Origin: Brevundimonas viscosa
Lineage (GTDB): Bacteria; Pseudomonadota; Alphaproteobacteria; Caulobacterales; Caulobacteraceae
Assembly: GCF_900116065.1 (NCBI RefSeq)
Contig: NZ_FOZV01000001.1
Coordinates: 1 to 64,000, forward strand
Reading direction: 5' to 3'
DNA length: 64,000 nt
The notes below the pieces were generated by a model. That model worked only from the letters and a program-made list of their open reading frames with translations. It was not told the DNA's origin and did not search any database. The position numbers and the translations under genes were made by a program. Positions 29,807 to 39,602 of this stretch are shown here, piece by piece (position 1 is the first letter of the stretch; the number at the start of each line of letters is the position of its first letter).

Positions 29807-32653
29807 TCAGAAGCGGTAGTTCAGGCCCACCGCAAAGGTGCGGCCGTAACGGTGGAAGTCGATGGTCTGACGCTCGTCGCCGTTCTGGAAGGTCTTGAAC
29901 GGCTCGTCGGTCAGGTTGTTGGCCTGGGCCAGGATCGACAGCCCGTCGAGCGGACCGTCCTGGAACTCGTAGCCGACCTGGGCGTCCAGCACCGTTTCGC
30001 CGGCCACCGAGCGCAGGGTGCGGCCGTTGCCGAAGCCGGCCACTTCGCCAAGGAAGTCGGAGCGGTAGCGGGTCGAGAGGCGCGCCTGGAAGCCGCTGCG
30101 CTCATAATAGACCGTGCCGTTGACCACGGTTTCCGAAAGGCCCGGCAGGGCGGTTGGCGCCTGGGTCGGATCCGGCTGGATCTCGCTGTCGGTCGCCGAG
30201 GCGCTGAAGATGAGGCCGAAGCCTTCCAGAGCCGGGTGGAAAATGTCGAACGGCGTCGACAGGGCGAACTCGACGCCCTGGATCCAGCCGCCCTCGCCGT
30301 TGTCCGGAGACGAGGAGAGACCCAGGTTGATCACCGGCGTCACGCCTCCGCTCGGATAGCCCGTGAAGTCGACGATCTGGTTGCGGGTGTAAACGTAGCT
30401 CTCGAGGTGCTTGTAGAAGCCCGCCAGCGCAACGTAGCCCCGCCGGTTGGCGAAGTACTTCTCGAGCGACAAGTCGACCACGTCGGCGATGAAGGGCTGC
30501 AGCTCGGGATTGCCGCTCGAGGCGCTCCAGGGGGAGTTCCTGTCGGCTTCGGCGCCCGGGATGTTGTTGGCGACGTTGAACGAGTAGTTCCGCGAGGCGC
30601 GCATGTCGTCCATGCGCGGCCGGGCCAGGGTGCGCGCCAGGGCGAAGCGCACGAAGGTGTCGTCGGCGATCTCCACGTTCAGGTTCGTGCTGGGGAGGAA
30701 CTCAGTGTAGGCATCCCCGCCGGTCACCGCGATGGTTTCGGCCACGCCCGGACCGACCTGGCGCGCCGAGAAGCCGTCCGACATCTGGTCGGTGTGGACG
30801 ACCTGGACGCCGACGTTGCCGGTCAGCGGCCGGCCGAACAGGTTATGTTCAATGTCCCACATGGCGTAGGCGGTCGTGACCTTCTCGGTCACTTCCCAGT
30901 TGCCAGTGATCACATCGGCGTTGGGGTTCCGGATGAGGTCCAGGGCGCCGCTGTTGACCAGGGCGAGCGCGTCATAGCTGATCACCTGGGAGATGCCGAG
31001 GTAGCCGAGGTCGGTCGGCGCCAGCAGCAGGTTGCTAGGCACCGCCAGGTCGCCGCCGCCCGGGACGCCGATGTAGAACTGGTCGTTGATGAAGACCTTT
31101 TCGCGCTCGGAGTGGTTGACGCCGAAGGTCATCGAGCGGAACGGCGCGCCGCTGAGCGTGCGGGTCCCCGACAGGCGTACGGCCCGGATCTCGTCGGTCA
31201 CGGTCGGCGTGTTCATGTAGCCCGCCTGGCCTTCCGGAATCACGTCCCCGCCCCAGCCTTGCGGGCTGGTGATGCGGATCAGGTTCGGATCGGCGTAGTT
31301 CAGCTGGCTGGTGAAGCGGGTGACGCCGTCGTCGGTCAGCTCAAAGCCCAGGGTGTCGAGCGCGCCGGCGACGTTTCGGCCGGTGCCGGCGTTGGTCTCG
31401 AGGATGATGTCGCTGCGTTCGACCTTCGAGTAGTTGAGGTCGAGTTCAAGCGTCCAGTCCTGGTTGGCGACCAGTTCGGTGTTCCAGCCCAAGGCCAGAA
31501 TTTCGCTGTCACGCTTGTTCAGATCGTTGCGGACGACGCCCTTGATGTTGTCCCAGGTGCCCGCGACGATCAGGCCGTCCTCGACCACCGCGTCGGGGCG
31601 CAGCGTGGGCGCCGGGCGGCAGACGTCCGGAGTCCCGGGACAGGCGCCGGCCGAGCCGCCCCAGTATAGCGGAAACTCGATCCCGCGCAGGACCTGGGTG
31701 TTCTCGAACTGCGAGTAGAAGGCGTCAAAGGTGGTGTGCAGGCGGTCGTTCGGGCGCCATTCCAGCACGCCCATGTAGCCGTCGCGCTCCAGCTCCGAAG
31801 ACATCACGTACGGCTTGACGCCGCCGGTGACCAGCTGGCCGATCTCCTCCTCGTACCCCGGCCGCGCCACGCGCACACCGCCCACTGTCTGCCCGAAGCG
31901 GTCGTCGTTGATGTCGATCGTCGGATAGCCCCAGGCGTTGAAGCGCTCGGACTGGTAGGGCGAGCTCATGTGGGCCCAGCCCAGCGCCAGACCGACCGTG
32001 TCGTCGGCGAACTGGTTGATGTAGGACAGGGTGTAGCGGTCGCCCTGGTCGGTCGTGCCGGAGTTCAGCGCGCCGATGTCGTTCCACTCGTGACGGTAGT
32101 TCGCCGCGATCGCGCGGCGGCCGTAGGCCAGCGGGCGGATAGTGCGCAGGTCGACGGTGCCCGCCAGCCCCTGGCCGACCAGCTCGGCGTCCGGGGTCTT
32201 GTAGACGACCACGCTGCCGAGCAGTTCGGAGGGAAACTGGTCGAACTCGACGCCGCGGTTGTCGCCGGTCGTGACCAGCTCGCGACCGTTCAGCAGCGCG
32301 GTGGTGAAGTCCGGTCCCAGGCCCCGGATGGAGATGAGCTGGCTGCGCCCGTCCAGACGCTGGGAGGTCACGCCCGGCAGGCGCGCCAGCGACTCGGCGA
32401 TCGAAACGTCGGGGAGCTTGCCGATGTCCTCGGCCGAGATCACCTCGACGATCGAGGTGTTGTTGGCCTTCTCCGAAATCGAGGCCTCGATCGAACCGCG
32501 AATGCCGGTGACGATGATCTCGCCGATTTCGGTCGGCTCGTCCTGCGGGTCCTGGCTCTGGGCCTGGGCCGCGCCGGCCATGGCCAGCAAACCGACGACG
32601 CCGAGAGCGGCTCCACCGAGAAGGCGCGCACGCCGGGTGACCTGGGTTCTCAT
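29807..32653 (-). CDS. TonB-dependent maltodextrin-type receptor
   Basis: This 948-residue outer-membrane receptor has a signal peptide ending AGAAQAQ and a TonB box EIIVTG. The plug domain follows (SEKANNTSIVEVISAEDIGKLPD, with IRGLGPDF and FPSELLGSVVVYKTPDAELVG). A long 22-strand type barrel ends in YGRTFAVGLNYRF with terminal Phe. It belongs to the large receptor type found in Caulobacterales maltose regulons (MalA of Caulobacter crescentus). Neighbouring GH13, GH97 and GH15 enzymes and a LacI regulator support maltodextrin as substrate. ATG 32653 has GGAGG seven bases ahead. TGCAAAC boxes lie about 60-75 bases upstream. Confidence 0.88.
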   Translation of the reverse strand: MRTQVTRRARLLGGAALGVVGLLAMAGAAQAQSQDPQDEPTEIGEIIVTGIRGSIEASISEKANNTSIVEVISAEDIGKLPDVSIAESLARLPGVTSQRLDGRSQLISIRGLGPDFTTALLNGRELVTTGDNRGVEFDQFPSELLGSVVVYKTPDAELVGQGLAGTVDLRTIRPLAYGRRAIAANYRHEWNDIGALNSGTTDQGDRYTLSYINQFADDTVGLALGWAHMSSPYQSERFNAWGYPTIDINDDRFGQTVGGVRVARPGYEEEIGQLVTGGVKPYVMSSELERDGYMGVLEWRPNDRLHTTFDAFYSQFENTQVLRGIEFPLYWGGSAGACPGTPDVCRPAPTLRPDAVVEDGLIVAGTWDNIKGVVRNDLNKRDSEILALGWNTELVANQDWTLELDLNYSKVERSDIILETNAGTGRNVAGALDTLGFELTDDGVTRFTSQLNYADPNLIRITSPQGWGGDVIPEGQAGYMNTPTVTDEIRAVRLSGTRTLSGAPFRSMTFGVNHSEREKVFINDQFYIGVPGGGDLAVPSNLLLAPTDLGYLGISQVISYDALALVNSGALDLIRNPNADVITGNWEVTEKVTTAYAMWDIEHNLFGRPLTGNVGVQVVHTDQMSDGFSARQVGPGVAETIAVTGGDAYTEFLPSTNLNVEIADDTFVRFALARTLARPRMDDMRASRNYSFNVANNIPGAEADRNSPWSASSGNPELQPFIADVVDLSLEKYFANRRGYVALAGFYKHLESYVYTRNQIVDFTGYPSGGVTPVINLGLSSSPDNGEGGWIQGVEFALSTPFDIFHPALEGFGLIFSASATDSEIQPDPTQAPTALPGLSETVVNGTVYYERSGFQARLSTRYRSDFLGEVAGFGNGRTLRSVAGETVLDAQVGYEFQDGPLDGLSILAQANNLTDEPFKTFQNGDERQTIDFHRYGRTFAVGLNYRF

Positions 32654-32705
32654 CTCATAACCTCCCTGGGGCCGGCGCATTTCTGTGGAAGCGTCCAGCG
32701 TCATC

Positions 32706-32739
32706 GCAAAGTTATGCAAACTTATCGCAAACACGCAAG
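32706..32739 (-). promoter_or_regulatory. GCAAA-box array upstream of the receptor gene
   Basis: GCAAA occurs at 32706, 32716 and 32727, with a GCAAG at 32735, i.e. at about one helical turn spacing. TGCAAAC (32715-32721) and CGCAAAC (32726-32732) match boxes in the promoters of the amylase and GH97 genes. I infer operator half-sites for the LacI-family regulator encoded at 36.4-37.4 kb. Confidence 0.45.
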
Positions 32740-32879
32740 CGGTCGGCGGCACGAGCGCCTTCACCGTGTCCCAAATGTGACGATCTGTTAATCCTTGCCG
32801 CGCCGCACAATGGGATTCGCGCTGCGGGGGCCGTATTTTCGTTCTGTATTTTCGCCGGATTGACACCGGGCGCGCCCGC

Positions 32880-32896
32880 TGCAAACTCTTGCAAAC
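32880..32896 (+). promoter_or_regulatory. Paired TGCAAAC boxes upstream of the GH13 gene
   Basis: TGCAAAC is directly repeated at 32880-32886 and 32890-32896, ten bases apart, about 50 bases before the amylase ATG. The same heptamer stands in front of the receptor and GH97 genes. It may be a shared operator of the maltodextrin regulon. Confidence 0.45.
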
Positions 32897-32943
32897 TGAT
32901 CCATCGGCCAATGTCGCCGGCGGACGCTTCGGAGGACGCCTTC

Positions 32944-34752
32944 ATGCCCGGACGGTCAATGCCGGCCCGCTTCTCGCGCGCGCTCCTGTTGACGGCCGCG
33001 CTGGCTGCCTTCGCCGCGCCGGCCGCGGCCCAGTCCGCCGGCGGCTTCCGGGAGCGGCCGCCTGAGGACGAGGTGATCTACTTCCTGCTGCCGGACCGCT
33101 TCGCCAACGGCGACCCGTCCAACGACCAGGGCGGCCTGTCCGGCGATCGTCTGGCCACCGGCTACGACCCGACCGACCCCGGCTTCTATCACGGCGGCGA
33201 CCTGCGAGGCCTGACGGAGCGCCTCGACTATCTGCAGGGGCTGGGCGTGACCGCGCTCTGGATCGCGCCGCCCTTCGTCAACAAGCCCGTGCAGGGCCAG
33301 TCCGGGCACGAGAGCGCGGCCTACCACGGCTACTGGATCACCGACTTCACCCGTATCGATCCGCACTTCGGGACCAACGAGGAGTTCCGGGCGCTGGTCG
33401 GGGCGGCGCACGCGCGCGGCATCAAGGTCTATCTCGACATCGTCATCAACCACACCGCCGACGTCATCCGCTACCGGGAGTGCCCGGACAATGACTGCGG
33501 CTACCGCTGGAAGGGCGACTATCCCTACCAGCGCCGCGGCGGCCTCGACGGCGAGGCGATCAATTCCGGCTTCACCGGGGAGCCGGGCAGCGACTTCACG
33601 ACCCTGGTGCGGCCGGACTATGCCTACACGCCCTATGTTCCGGAGGGCGAGGAGACCCGCAAGGTCCCGGCCTGGCTGAACGACGTCGAATTCTACCACA
33701 ACCGCGGCAACAGCGCCTGGTACAGCGAGGCGCGCATGGACGGCGACTTCGCCGGTCTCGACGACCTGTTCACCGAGCATCCGCGCGTGATCGAGGGCTT
33801 CATCGATATCTACGGCGCCTGGATCGACGACTACGGGATCGACGGCTTCCGCATCGACACCGCCCGTCACGTCAACCCGGAATTCTGGCAGGCCTTCGTG
33901 CCGGCGATCATGGAAAAGGCGCGCGCGCGCGGCATTCCCAACTTCCATATCTTCGGCGAGACCTACGACTTCCAATCCGGAACGGCGGCCATGCACACGG
34001 TCGTCGACGGACTGCCGACCGTGCTCGACTTCGCCTACCAGCGGGTGGTGCAGAACATGGTCACCGGCGTCCAGCATCCGGACGCCATGGGCTACCTGCT
34101 GATGGAGGACGCCATCTACGCCGGCGGCGTGGAGACGGCCCGGCGGCTGCCGACCTTCACCGGCAACCACGACATGGGCCGCATCGGCCATCTGATCCTG
34201 CACGCCATGCCCGACATCTCCGATGCGGAGCTGCTGGACCGCGCGACGCTGGCCCACGCCCTGGTCCTGCTCGGCCGCGGCGTTCCGGTGATCTACTACG
34301 GCGACGAACAGGGCTTCACCGGCGACGGCGACGACCGCCGTGCGCGCCAGGACATGTTCGAAACGCGCGTCGCCTCCTACGCCGACGACCGGCGCATCGG
34401 TTCCGCCGCCGGCCCCTTCGACGAAGGCGCCGACATGTACCGGCGGATCGCGGAGATGACCCGGGTCCGCGCCGCCGACGTCCGCCTGCGTCGCGGCGCG
34501 GTCAAGGTGCGGGTCGCCGACCAGGAGCCGGGAATCCTCGCCCTCTCGCGCCTCGACGAGACCGGCGAGACCCTTGTCGTCTTCAACACCTCGACCGCGG
34601 CGCGCGACGTCAACGTGCCCGTCGAGACGACCTCCCTCGCCTGGCGCGCCGCGCTGGGCCAGTGTCCCGCCCGGGCCGCCGCGCCGGGCGCCCTCTCCGT
34701 CTCCGTGCCCGCCCTGGGCTACCTCGTCTGCGTTTCCGAAGGCTCCGAGTGA
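32944..34752 (+). CDS. Secreted GH13 alpha-amylase / cyclomaltodextrinase-type enzyme
   Basis: This 602-residue enzyme has a signal peptide ending APAAAQ and a full GH13 barrel. Conserved regions I-IV are DIVINH, GFRIDTARH (nucleophile Asp), FGETYD (acid/base Glu) and FTGNHDMGRI (transition-state Asp). It should cleave alpha-1,4 bonds of maltodextrins in the periplasm or at the surface. The ATG at 32944 follows GGAGG with an 8-base spacer; the longer frame from 32860 lacks a ribosome-binding site. The gene is divergent from the receptor gene and overlaps the next GH13 gene (GTGA). Confidence 0.88.
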   Translation: MPGRSMPARFSRALLLTAALAAFAAPAAAQSAGGFRERPPEDEVIYFLLPDRFANGDPSNDQGGLSGDRLATGYDPTDPGFYHGGDLRGLTERLDYLQGLGVTALWIAPPFVNKPVQGQSGHESAAYHGYWITDFTRIDPHFGTNEEFRALVGAAHARGIKVYLDIVINHTADVIRYRECPDNDCGYRWKGDYPYQRRGGLDGEAINSGFTGEPGSDFTTLVRPDYAYTPYVPEGEETRKVPAWLNDVEFYHNRGNSAWYSEARMDGDFAGLDDLFTEHPRVIEGFIDIYGAWIDDYGIDGFRIDTARHVNPEFWQAFVPAIMEKARARGIPNFHIFGETYDFQSGTAAMHTVVDGLPTVLDFAYQRVVQNMVTGVQHPDAMGYLLMEDAIYAGGVETARRLPTFTGNHDMGRIGHLILHAMPDISDAELLDRATLAHALVLLGRGVPVIYYGDEQGFTGDGDDRRARQDMFETRVASYADDRRIGSAAGPFDEGADMYRRIAEMTRVRAADVRLRRGAVKVRVADQEPGILALSRLDETGETLVVFNTSTAARDVNVPVETTSLAWRAALGQCPARAAAPGALSVSVPALGYLVCVSEGSE

Positions 34753-36374
34753 CCGCCCAGATTCTCGAACATCCCGCCGCCCGTGCCGACGCCGCCGAAT
34801 GGTGGCGCGGGGCGGTCATCTATCAGGTTTACCCGCGCAGCTTCGCCGACTCGAACGGCGACGGCGTCGGCGATCTCAAGGGGATCGCCGACCACCTCGG
34901 CCACATCGCCTCGCTGGGCGTCGACGCGGTGTGGCTGAGCCCCTTCTACACCTCGCCGATGCGCGACTTCGGCTACGACGTGGCCGACTATTGCGGCGTC
35001 GATCCCATCTTCGGGACGCTGGCCGATTTCGACGCCCTGGTGGAGAAGGCGCACCGCCTGGGCCTGAAGGTTATCACCGACCTCGTCTTCGCCCACACCT
35101 CGGACCAGCACGCCTGGTTCGGCGAGAGCCGCCAGTCGCGCAACGGTCCGAAGGCCGACTGGTACGTCTGGGCCGACGCAAGGCCCGACGGCTCGCCGCC
35201 GACCAACTGGCAGTCGGTGTTCGGCGGTCCCGCCTGGACCTGGGACGCCCGGCGCGGCCAGTACTACATGCACAACTTCCTGCCCGAGCAGCCGCAGCTG
35301 AACGTGCACAATTCGGCGGTGCAGGACGCCCTGCTGGAAGCGGCGCGCTTCTGGCTGGATCGTGGGGTGGATGGCTTCCGTTTCGACGCCATCAATTTCG
35401 CCATGCACGACCCCGAACTGCGGGACAATCCGCCCCTGCCCCCGGGCGGCAAGCGGACGCGGCCATTCGACTTCCAGGACAAGGTCCACAACCAGTCTCA
35501 CCCGGCCATCGTCGACTTCCTGAAGCGGATCCGCGCGCTCACCGACCGCTACGGCGGCCGCTTCTCGGTCGCCGAGGTCGGCGGCGACCACGCCGAACGC
35601 GAGATGCAGGCCTTCACCTCAGGCGACGATCGCCTGAACAGCGCCTACGGCTTCCTCTACCTCTATGCCCCGACGCTCGAATGCCAGCTGGTGCGCGCGG
35701 GCGCCGAGGCCTGGCACGGCCGGGACGGTCAAGGCTGGCCGTCGTGGACCTTCTCCAACCACGACGCGCCGCGCGCCATCTCGCGCTGGTCCCGGGGTCG
35801 CGATCCGCGCGCCTTCGCCGAGATGGCCATGCTGCTGCTGATGTGCCTGCGCGGCAACGTCTTCGTCTACTACGGCGAGGAGCTGGGCCTGCCCCAGGCG
35901 GAGGTTCCCTTCGAACGGCTGCAGGACCCCGAGGCCATCGCCAACTGGCCCCAGACCCTCGGCCGCGACGGCGCCCGCACGCCGATGCCGTGGAAGGCCG
36001 ACGCGCCCGGGGCCGGCTTCTCCACCGGCGAACCCTGGCTGCCGCTGGATCCGCGCCACCTCGCCCTCGCGGTGGATCGCCAGGAAGCGGACCCCGCCTC
36101 CATGTTGCACGCCACGCGCCGCCTGATCGCCCTGCGCAAGGCGCATCCGGCGCTGGCGCGCGGCGACATGCGCCTGCTCGACGCGCCGGACGGGGCGATC
36201 TGCTTCGAACGCGTCCTCGGCGGCGAGCGTCTGCTCTGCGTGTTCAACCTCGGCCTCGATCCGGTCGAGTGGAGCCCGCCGCCCGGCTGGCGGCTGGTGG
36301 AGAGCGTCAACCTTCCGTCCGGCTCCGCCGGAACCCTGCCGCCGATGGGCGGACTGGTCCTGGCGGAGGGATGA
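34749..36374 (+). CDS. Cytoplasmic GH13 alpha-glucosidase (oligo-1,6-glucosidase/AglA type)
   Basis: This 541-residue protein without signal peptide starts at a GTG overlapping the amylase stop. It shows WWRGAVIYQVYPRSFADSNGDGVGDLKGI, typical of the GH13 alpha-glucosidase (GH13_23-like) group. GFRFDAINF supplies the nucleophile Asp, VAEVGG the acid/base Glu and FSNHDAPR the third Asp. MPWKADAPGAGF near the C-terminus also fits alpha-glucosidases. It would split imported maltose or maltodextrins to glucose. It converges on the LacI gene with only two bases between stop codons. Confidence 0.88.
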   Translation: MTAQILEHPAARADAAEWWRGAVIYQVYPRSFADSNGDGVGDLKGIADHLGHIASLGVDAVWLSPFYTSPMRDFGYDVADYCGVDPIFGTLADFDALVEKAHRLGLKVITDLVFAHTSDQHAWFGESRQSRNGPKADWYVWADARPDGSPPTNWQSVFGGPAWTWDARRGQYYMHNFLPEQPQLNVHNSAVQDALLEAARFWLDRGVDGFRFDAINFAMHDPELRDNPPLPPGGKRTRPFDFQDKVHNQSHPAIVDFLKRIRALTDRYGGRFSVAEVGGDHAEREMQAFTSGDDRLNSAYGFLYLYAPTLECQLVRAGAEAWHGRDGQGWPSWTFSNHDAPRAISRWSRGRDPRAFAEMAMLLLMCLRGNVFVYYGEELGLPQAEVPFERLQDPEAIANWPQTLGRDGARTPMPWKADAPGAGFSTGEPWLPLDPRHLALAVDRQEADPASMLHATRRLIALRKAHPALARGDMRLLDAPDGAICFERVLGGERLLCVFNLGLDPVEWSPPPGWRLVESVNLPSGSAGTLPPMGGLVLAEG

Positions 36375-36376
36375 GT

Positions 36377-37387
36377 CTAGCCCCCGCAGCTCTCGCGCAC
36401 GATCAGGTCGGTCGGGATCCGTTCCGACCGGCCGACGGAGTCGCCGGGGTTGTCGATCAGCTTGGAGACCAGCAGCCGCCCCGCCTTCATGGTGTCCTGG
36501 GCGATCGTGGTCAGGGCCGGGCGGGCGTAGCGGCTGAACGGGACGTTGTCGAAACCGATCACCGACACGTCCTCCGGCACGCGCAGGCCGGCGTGCAACA
36601 GGGCCCGCACGGCGCCCAGCGCGATCTGGTCCGAGGCGCAGACGATGCCGTCGAAGGGTACGCCGCGCCGGATCAGGCCGTCGACCGAGGCCTCGGCCGA
36701 CTCGACCTCGAAATGGGCCTCGATGATCAGCTCCGGGTCGACGCCGAGCCCGGTCTGCTCCAGCGCCTCCAGGTAGCCGCGGTGGCGCTGCATGGCCTCG
36801 GGCGGGTCCAGATCGCCGAGGAAGACGATGCGCTTGCGGCCGAGCCGCGCCAGATGCCGCGTGGCGCGGCGGCCGCCGGCGAGGTTGTCCGATCCGACCG
36901 AGCAGTACAGCTGGTCCGGCATCTGGGCGCCCCAGACCACGAAGCGGCCGTCGGTCTCGGCCAGCCGGTTCAGGCTCTGGTGCAGGAAGCTCTGCCCGAG
37001 AAAGATCACTCCGTCGGCCCGGGTGTTCATCGCCGCGACCAGATCCTCATAGCTGATCGGCGAGAAATGGCTCAGGATCACGTCGCAGCCGCGCTCGCGC
37101 GCCGCCTCGCCGACGCCGGCCAGCAGTTCCAGGAAGAACGGGTCGCTCAGCCGCCCTTCGCGTCCCTGCGGCCGAGGCGTGACCAGGGCGATCACCCCCT
37201 CCGCGCCGACCGGGCCCGAGGGCATGTAGCGCCGGAAGGGATAATCATGCTCGCGCGCCAGCTTCCAGATCAGCTGCTTGGTCCGCGGGTTCACCGCCGG
37301 ACTGTCGTTGAGGGCGCGCGAGGCCGTCGAGATCGACACGCCCGCCAGCCGGGCCAGATCCTCGAGGCGGGTGTTGCGGCGGCTCAC
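36377..37387 (-). CDS. LacI-family transcriptional regulator of the maltodextrin locus
   Basis: The 336-residue protein has a LacI-type helix-turn-helix at the N-terminus (LEDLARLAGVSISTASRALND) and the hinge region after it. A periplasmic-binding-protein-like effector domain follows, ending VIGFDNVPFSRYARPALTTIAQD. Such regulators repress sugar genes until an inducer, probably maltose or a derivative, binds. It is divergent from the GH97 gene and lies centrally in the locus. TGCAAAC-type boxes in three promoter regions are candidate operators. Confidence 0.88.
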   Translation of the reverse strand: MSRRNTRLEDLARLAGVSISTASRALNDSPAVNPRTKQLIWKLAREHDYPFRRYMPSGPVGAEGVIALVTPRPQGREGRLSDPFFLELLAGVGEAARERGCDVILSHFSPISYEDLVAAMNTRADGVIFLGQSFLHQSLNRLAETDGRFVVWGAQMPDQLYCSVGSDNLAGGRRATRHLARLGRKRIVFLGDLDPPEAMQRHRGYLEALEQTGLGVDPELIIEAHFEVESAEASVDGLIRRGVPFDGIVCASDQIALGAVRALLHAGLRVPEDVSVIGFDNVPFSRYARPALTTIAQDTMKAGRLLVSKLIDNPGDSVGRSERIPTDLIVRESCGG

Positions 37388-37410
37388 GTTTGGTTTCTCG
37401 CGAATGGCAT

Positions 37411-37436
37411 GGCTGCAAATTTTGCTGCAAACCTTG
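37411..37436. promoter_or_regulatory. GCAAA palindromes between LacI and GH97 genes
   Basis: The 107-base divergent promoter region contains GCAAATTTTGC (37414-37424) and TTTGCTGCAAA (37421-37431). Both are odd-centred palindromes of the same GCAAA half-site, followed by CCTTGC. This is the best candidate operator for autoregulation of the LacI-type gene and control of GH97. Confidence 0.5.
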
Positions 37437-37494
37437 CTTGTTCTGCGCCGCTGCGGCCGCGCTTGGCAAGTCCCTGTTCCCGGAGCGTCTCCCG

Positions 37495-39573
37495 ATGATC
37501 AACCGCCGTTCCCTGATCACCACCAGCGCCGCGATCGCCGCGGTTCCGGTCGCCGCTTCGGCCCAGGAAGCCGCCCCGGCCGGCGGGCCGCAGCCGGGCG
37601 TCGCCCGCGCCGCCTCCCCGGAGGGTGTGCTCTCCGTCGAGGTGGAGGCCAACAACGACGGCTTCGTCTCGTACTCGGTCAGCCGGCTGGGACGGCGGAT
37701 CATCGCCCCGTCCCGGCTGGGTTTCCTGCTCACCGACGCGAAGAAGCTGGAGCGCGCCTTCGGCATCCTCGATCAGAGCGTCACCAGCCATGACGAGACC
37801 TGGGAGCAGCCGTGGGGCGAGCGCCGCTTCATCCGCAACCGCTACAACGAGCTGCGCGTCCAGCTGCAGGAACGCTGGGGCGACATGCGCCGCATGGACG
37901 TGGTGTTCCGCCTCTACGACGACGGCCTCGGCTTCCGCTACGAGTTCCCGGAGCAGGAGAACCTCAAGACCGTCAACATCGGCGCCGAGCTGACCGAGTT
38001 CGCGGTCGCCGACCCGGGCACGGCCTGGTGGCTGCCGGCCTTCGAGTACAATCGCGCCGAATACCTCTACAACCGGACCGACATCGACGCGGTCGGCGTC
38101 AGCCAGACCCCGCTGACGATGCGGCTCGAGGACGGGACCCACATCTCGATCCACGAGGCGGCGCTGGTCGACTATTCCGGCATGAACCTGCGCCGGGTCG
38201 AGGGCGGCAAATTCCGCGCCATGCTGACGCCGGGCCTGACCAGCGCGGCGGTCGTGCGCGAGGCCCCCTTCCATACCCCCTGGCGCACCCTGCAGATCGC
38301 CGACCAGGCCGGCGGGCTGGTCGAATCCAGCCTGATCCTGAACCTCAACGAGCCCAACAAGCTGGGCGACGTCAGCTGGTTCAAGCCGATGAAATACGTC
38401 GGCATCTGGTGGGACATGCACCTCGACACCAGAAGCTGGAACTCGGGTCCCAAGCACGGCGCCACCACCGAATACACCATGCGCCACATCGACTTCGCGG
38501 CCGAGCACGGCTTCGGCGGCGTGCTGGTCGAGGGCTGGAACGTCGGCTGGGACGGCGAGTGGTTCGGGACCGGCTGGAATTACAGCTTCACCCAGCCCTA
38601 CCCCGACTTCGACATCGAGCGCGTCGCCGCCTACGCCCGCCAGAAGGGCGTCGAGATCGTCGGCCACCACGAGACCGGCGGCAACGCCTTCCACTACGAG
38701 CAGCAGCTGGACGCCGCCTTCGCGCAGATGCAGCGCTTCGGCTGGCATTCGGTGAAGACCGGCTACGTCGCCGACGCCGGCGGGGCCCGCGTGGCCGACG
38801 GAAACGGCGGCTCGGCCCTGGCCTGGCACGAGGGCCAGCACATGGCCCGGCACCACCTGCACGTCGTCGAGACGGCGGCGAAGTACGAGGTCGCGGTCAA
38901 CGCCCACGAGCCGATCAAGGACACCGGCCTGCGCCGGACATATCCGAACACCATCAGCCGCGAGGGCGCGCGCGGCATGGAGTACGCCGCCTGGGGCCAG
39001 CCGGCCAATCCGCCGGAGCACGAACCCAACCTGGTCTTCACCCGCCTGCTGGCCGGGCCGATGGATTACACCCCCGGCATCTTCGGCATGCAGACTCGCG
39101 TCCCTGAGGGCGTGGCCACCACCTGGGCCAAGCAGCTGGCCCTCTATGTGGTCATCTACAGCCCGATCCAGATGGCCGCCGACCTGCTGGAGAACTACGA
39201 GGCCAATCCGGCCCCGTTCCAGTTCATCAAGGACGTGGCCGTCGACTGGGAGGACACCCGGGTGCTGAACGGCGAAGTCGGCGACTTCGTCACCATCGCC
39301 CGCAAGGACCGCAACTCGGATGAGTGGTTCCTCGGCTCGATCACCGACGAACGCCCGCGCGTGCTGACCGCCCCGCTCGGCTTCCTCGATCCCGGCCGCC
39401 GCTACCGCGCCGAGATCTACGCCGACGGTCCGGGGGCCAACTTCACCGACCACCGCACAGCCATCGACATCTCGGCCCGCGAGGTCACCTCGGCCGACGT
39501 GCTGACCCTGCGCCTCGCCCCCGGCGGCGGCCAGGCCATCCGCTTCGTGCCGCTGGGCCGCGCCCGCCGTTGA
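37495..39573 (+). CDS. Secreted GH97 family alpha-glucosidase (SusB-like)
   Basis: This 692-residue protein starts MINRRSLITTSAAIAAVPVAASAQ, an export signal with a twin-arginine-like RR. The GH97 N-terminal beta-sandwich comes first (VLSVEVEANNDGFVSYSVSRLGRRII). The catalytic barrel carries YVGIWWDMH, GVLVEGWNVGWDG, VGHHETGGN and AHEPIKDTGLRRTYPN, and the C-terminal GH97 domain follows. The glutamates in this core are the catalytic and calcium-linked residues of the family. It should release glucose from maltodextrins in the periplasm. ATG 37495 has GGAG nine bases ahead. It is the first gene of a plus-strand operon reaching the GH15 gene. Confidence 0.88.
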   Translation: MINRRSLITTSAAIAAVPVAASAQEAAPAGGPQPGVARAASPEGVLSVEVEANNDGFVSYSVSRLGRRIIAPSRLGFLLTDAKKLERAFGILDQSVTSHDETWEQPWGERRFIRNRYNELRVQLQERWGDMRRMDVVFRLYDDGLGFRYEFPEQENLKTVNIGAELTEFAVADPGTAWWLPAFEYNRAEYLYNRTDIDAVGVSQTPLTMRLEDGTHISIHEAALVDYSGMNLRRVEGGKFRAMLTPGLTSAAVVREAPFHTPWRTLQIADQAGGLVESSLILNLNEPNKLGDVSWFKPMKYVGIWWDMHLDTRSWNSGPKHGATTEYTMRHIDFAAEHGFGGVLVEGWNVGWDGEWFGTGWNYSFTQPYPDFDIERVAAYARQKGVEIVGHHETGGNAFHYEQQLDAAFAQMQRFGWHSVKTGYVADAGGARVADGNGGSALAWHEGQHMARHHLHVVETAAKYEVAVNAHEPIKDTGLRRTYPNTISREGARGMEYAAWGQPANPPEHEPNLVFTRLLAGPMDYTPGIFGMQTRVPEGVATTWAKQLALYVVIYSPIQMAADLLENYEANPAPFQFIKDVAVDWEDTRVLNGEVGDFVTIARKDRNSDEWFLGSITDERPRVLTAPLGFLDPGRRYRAEIYADGPGANFTDHRTAIDISAREVTSADVLTLRLAPGGGQAIRFVPLGRARR

Positions 39574-39602
39574 CCTGACGATCGGCGGGGAGGCCGACGC
39601 CC

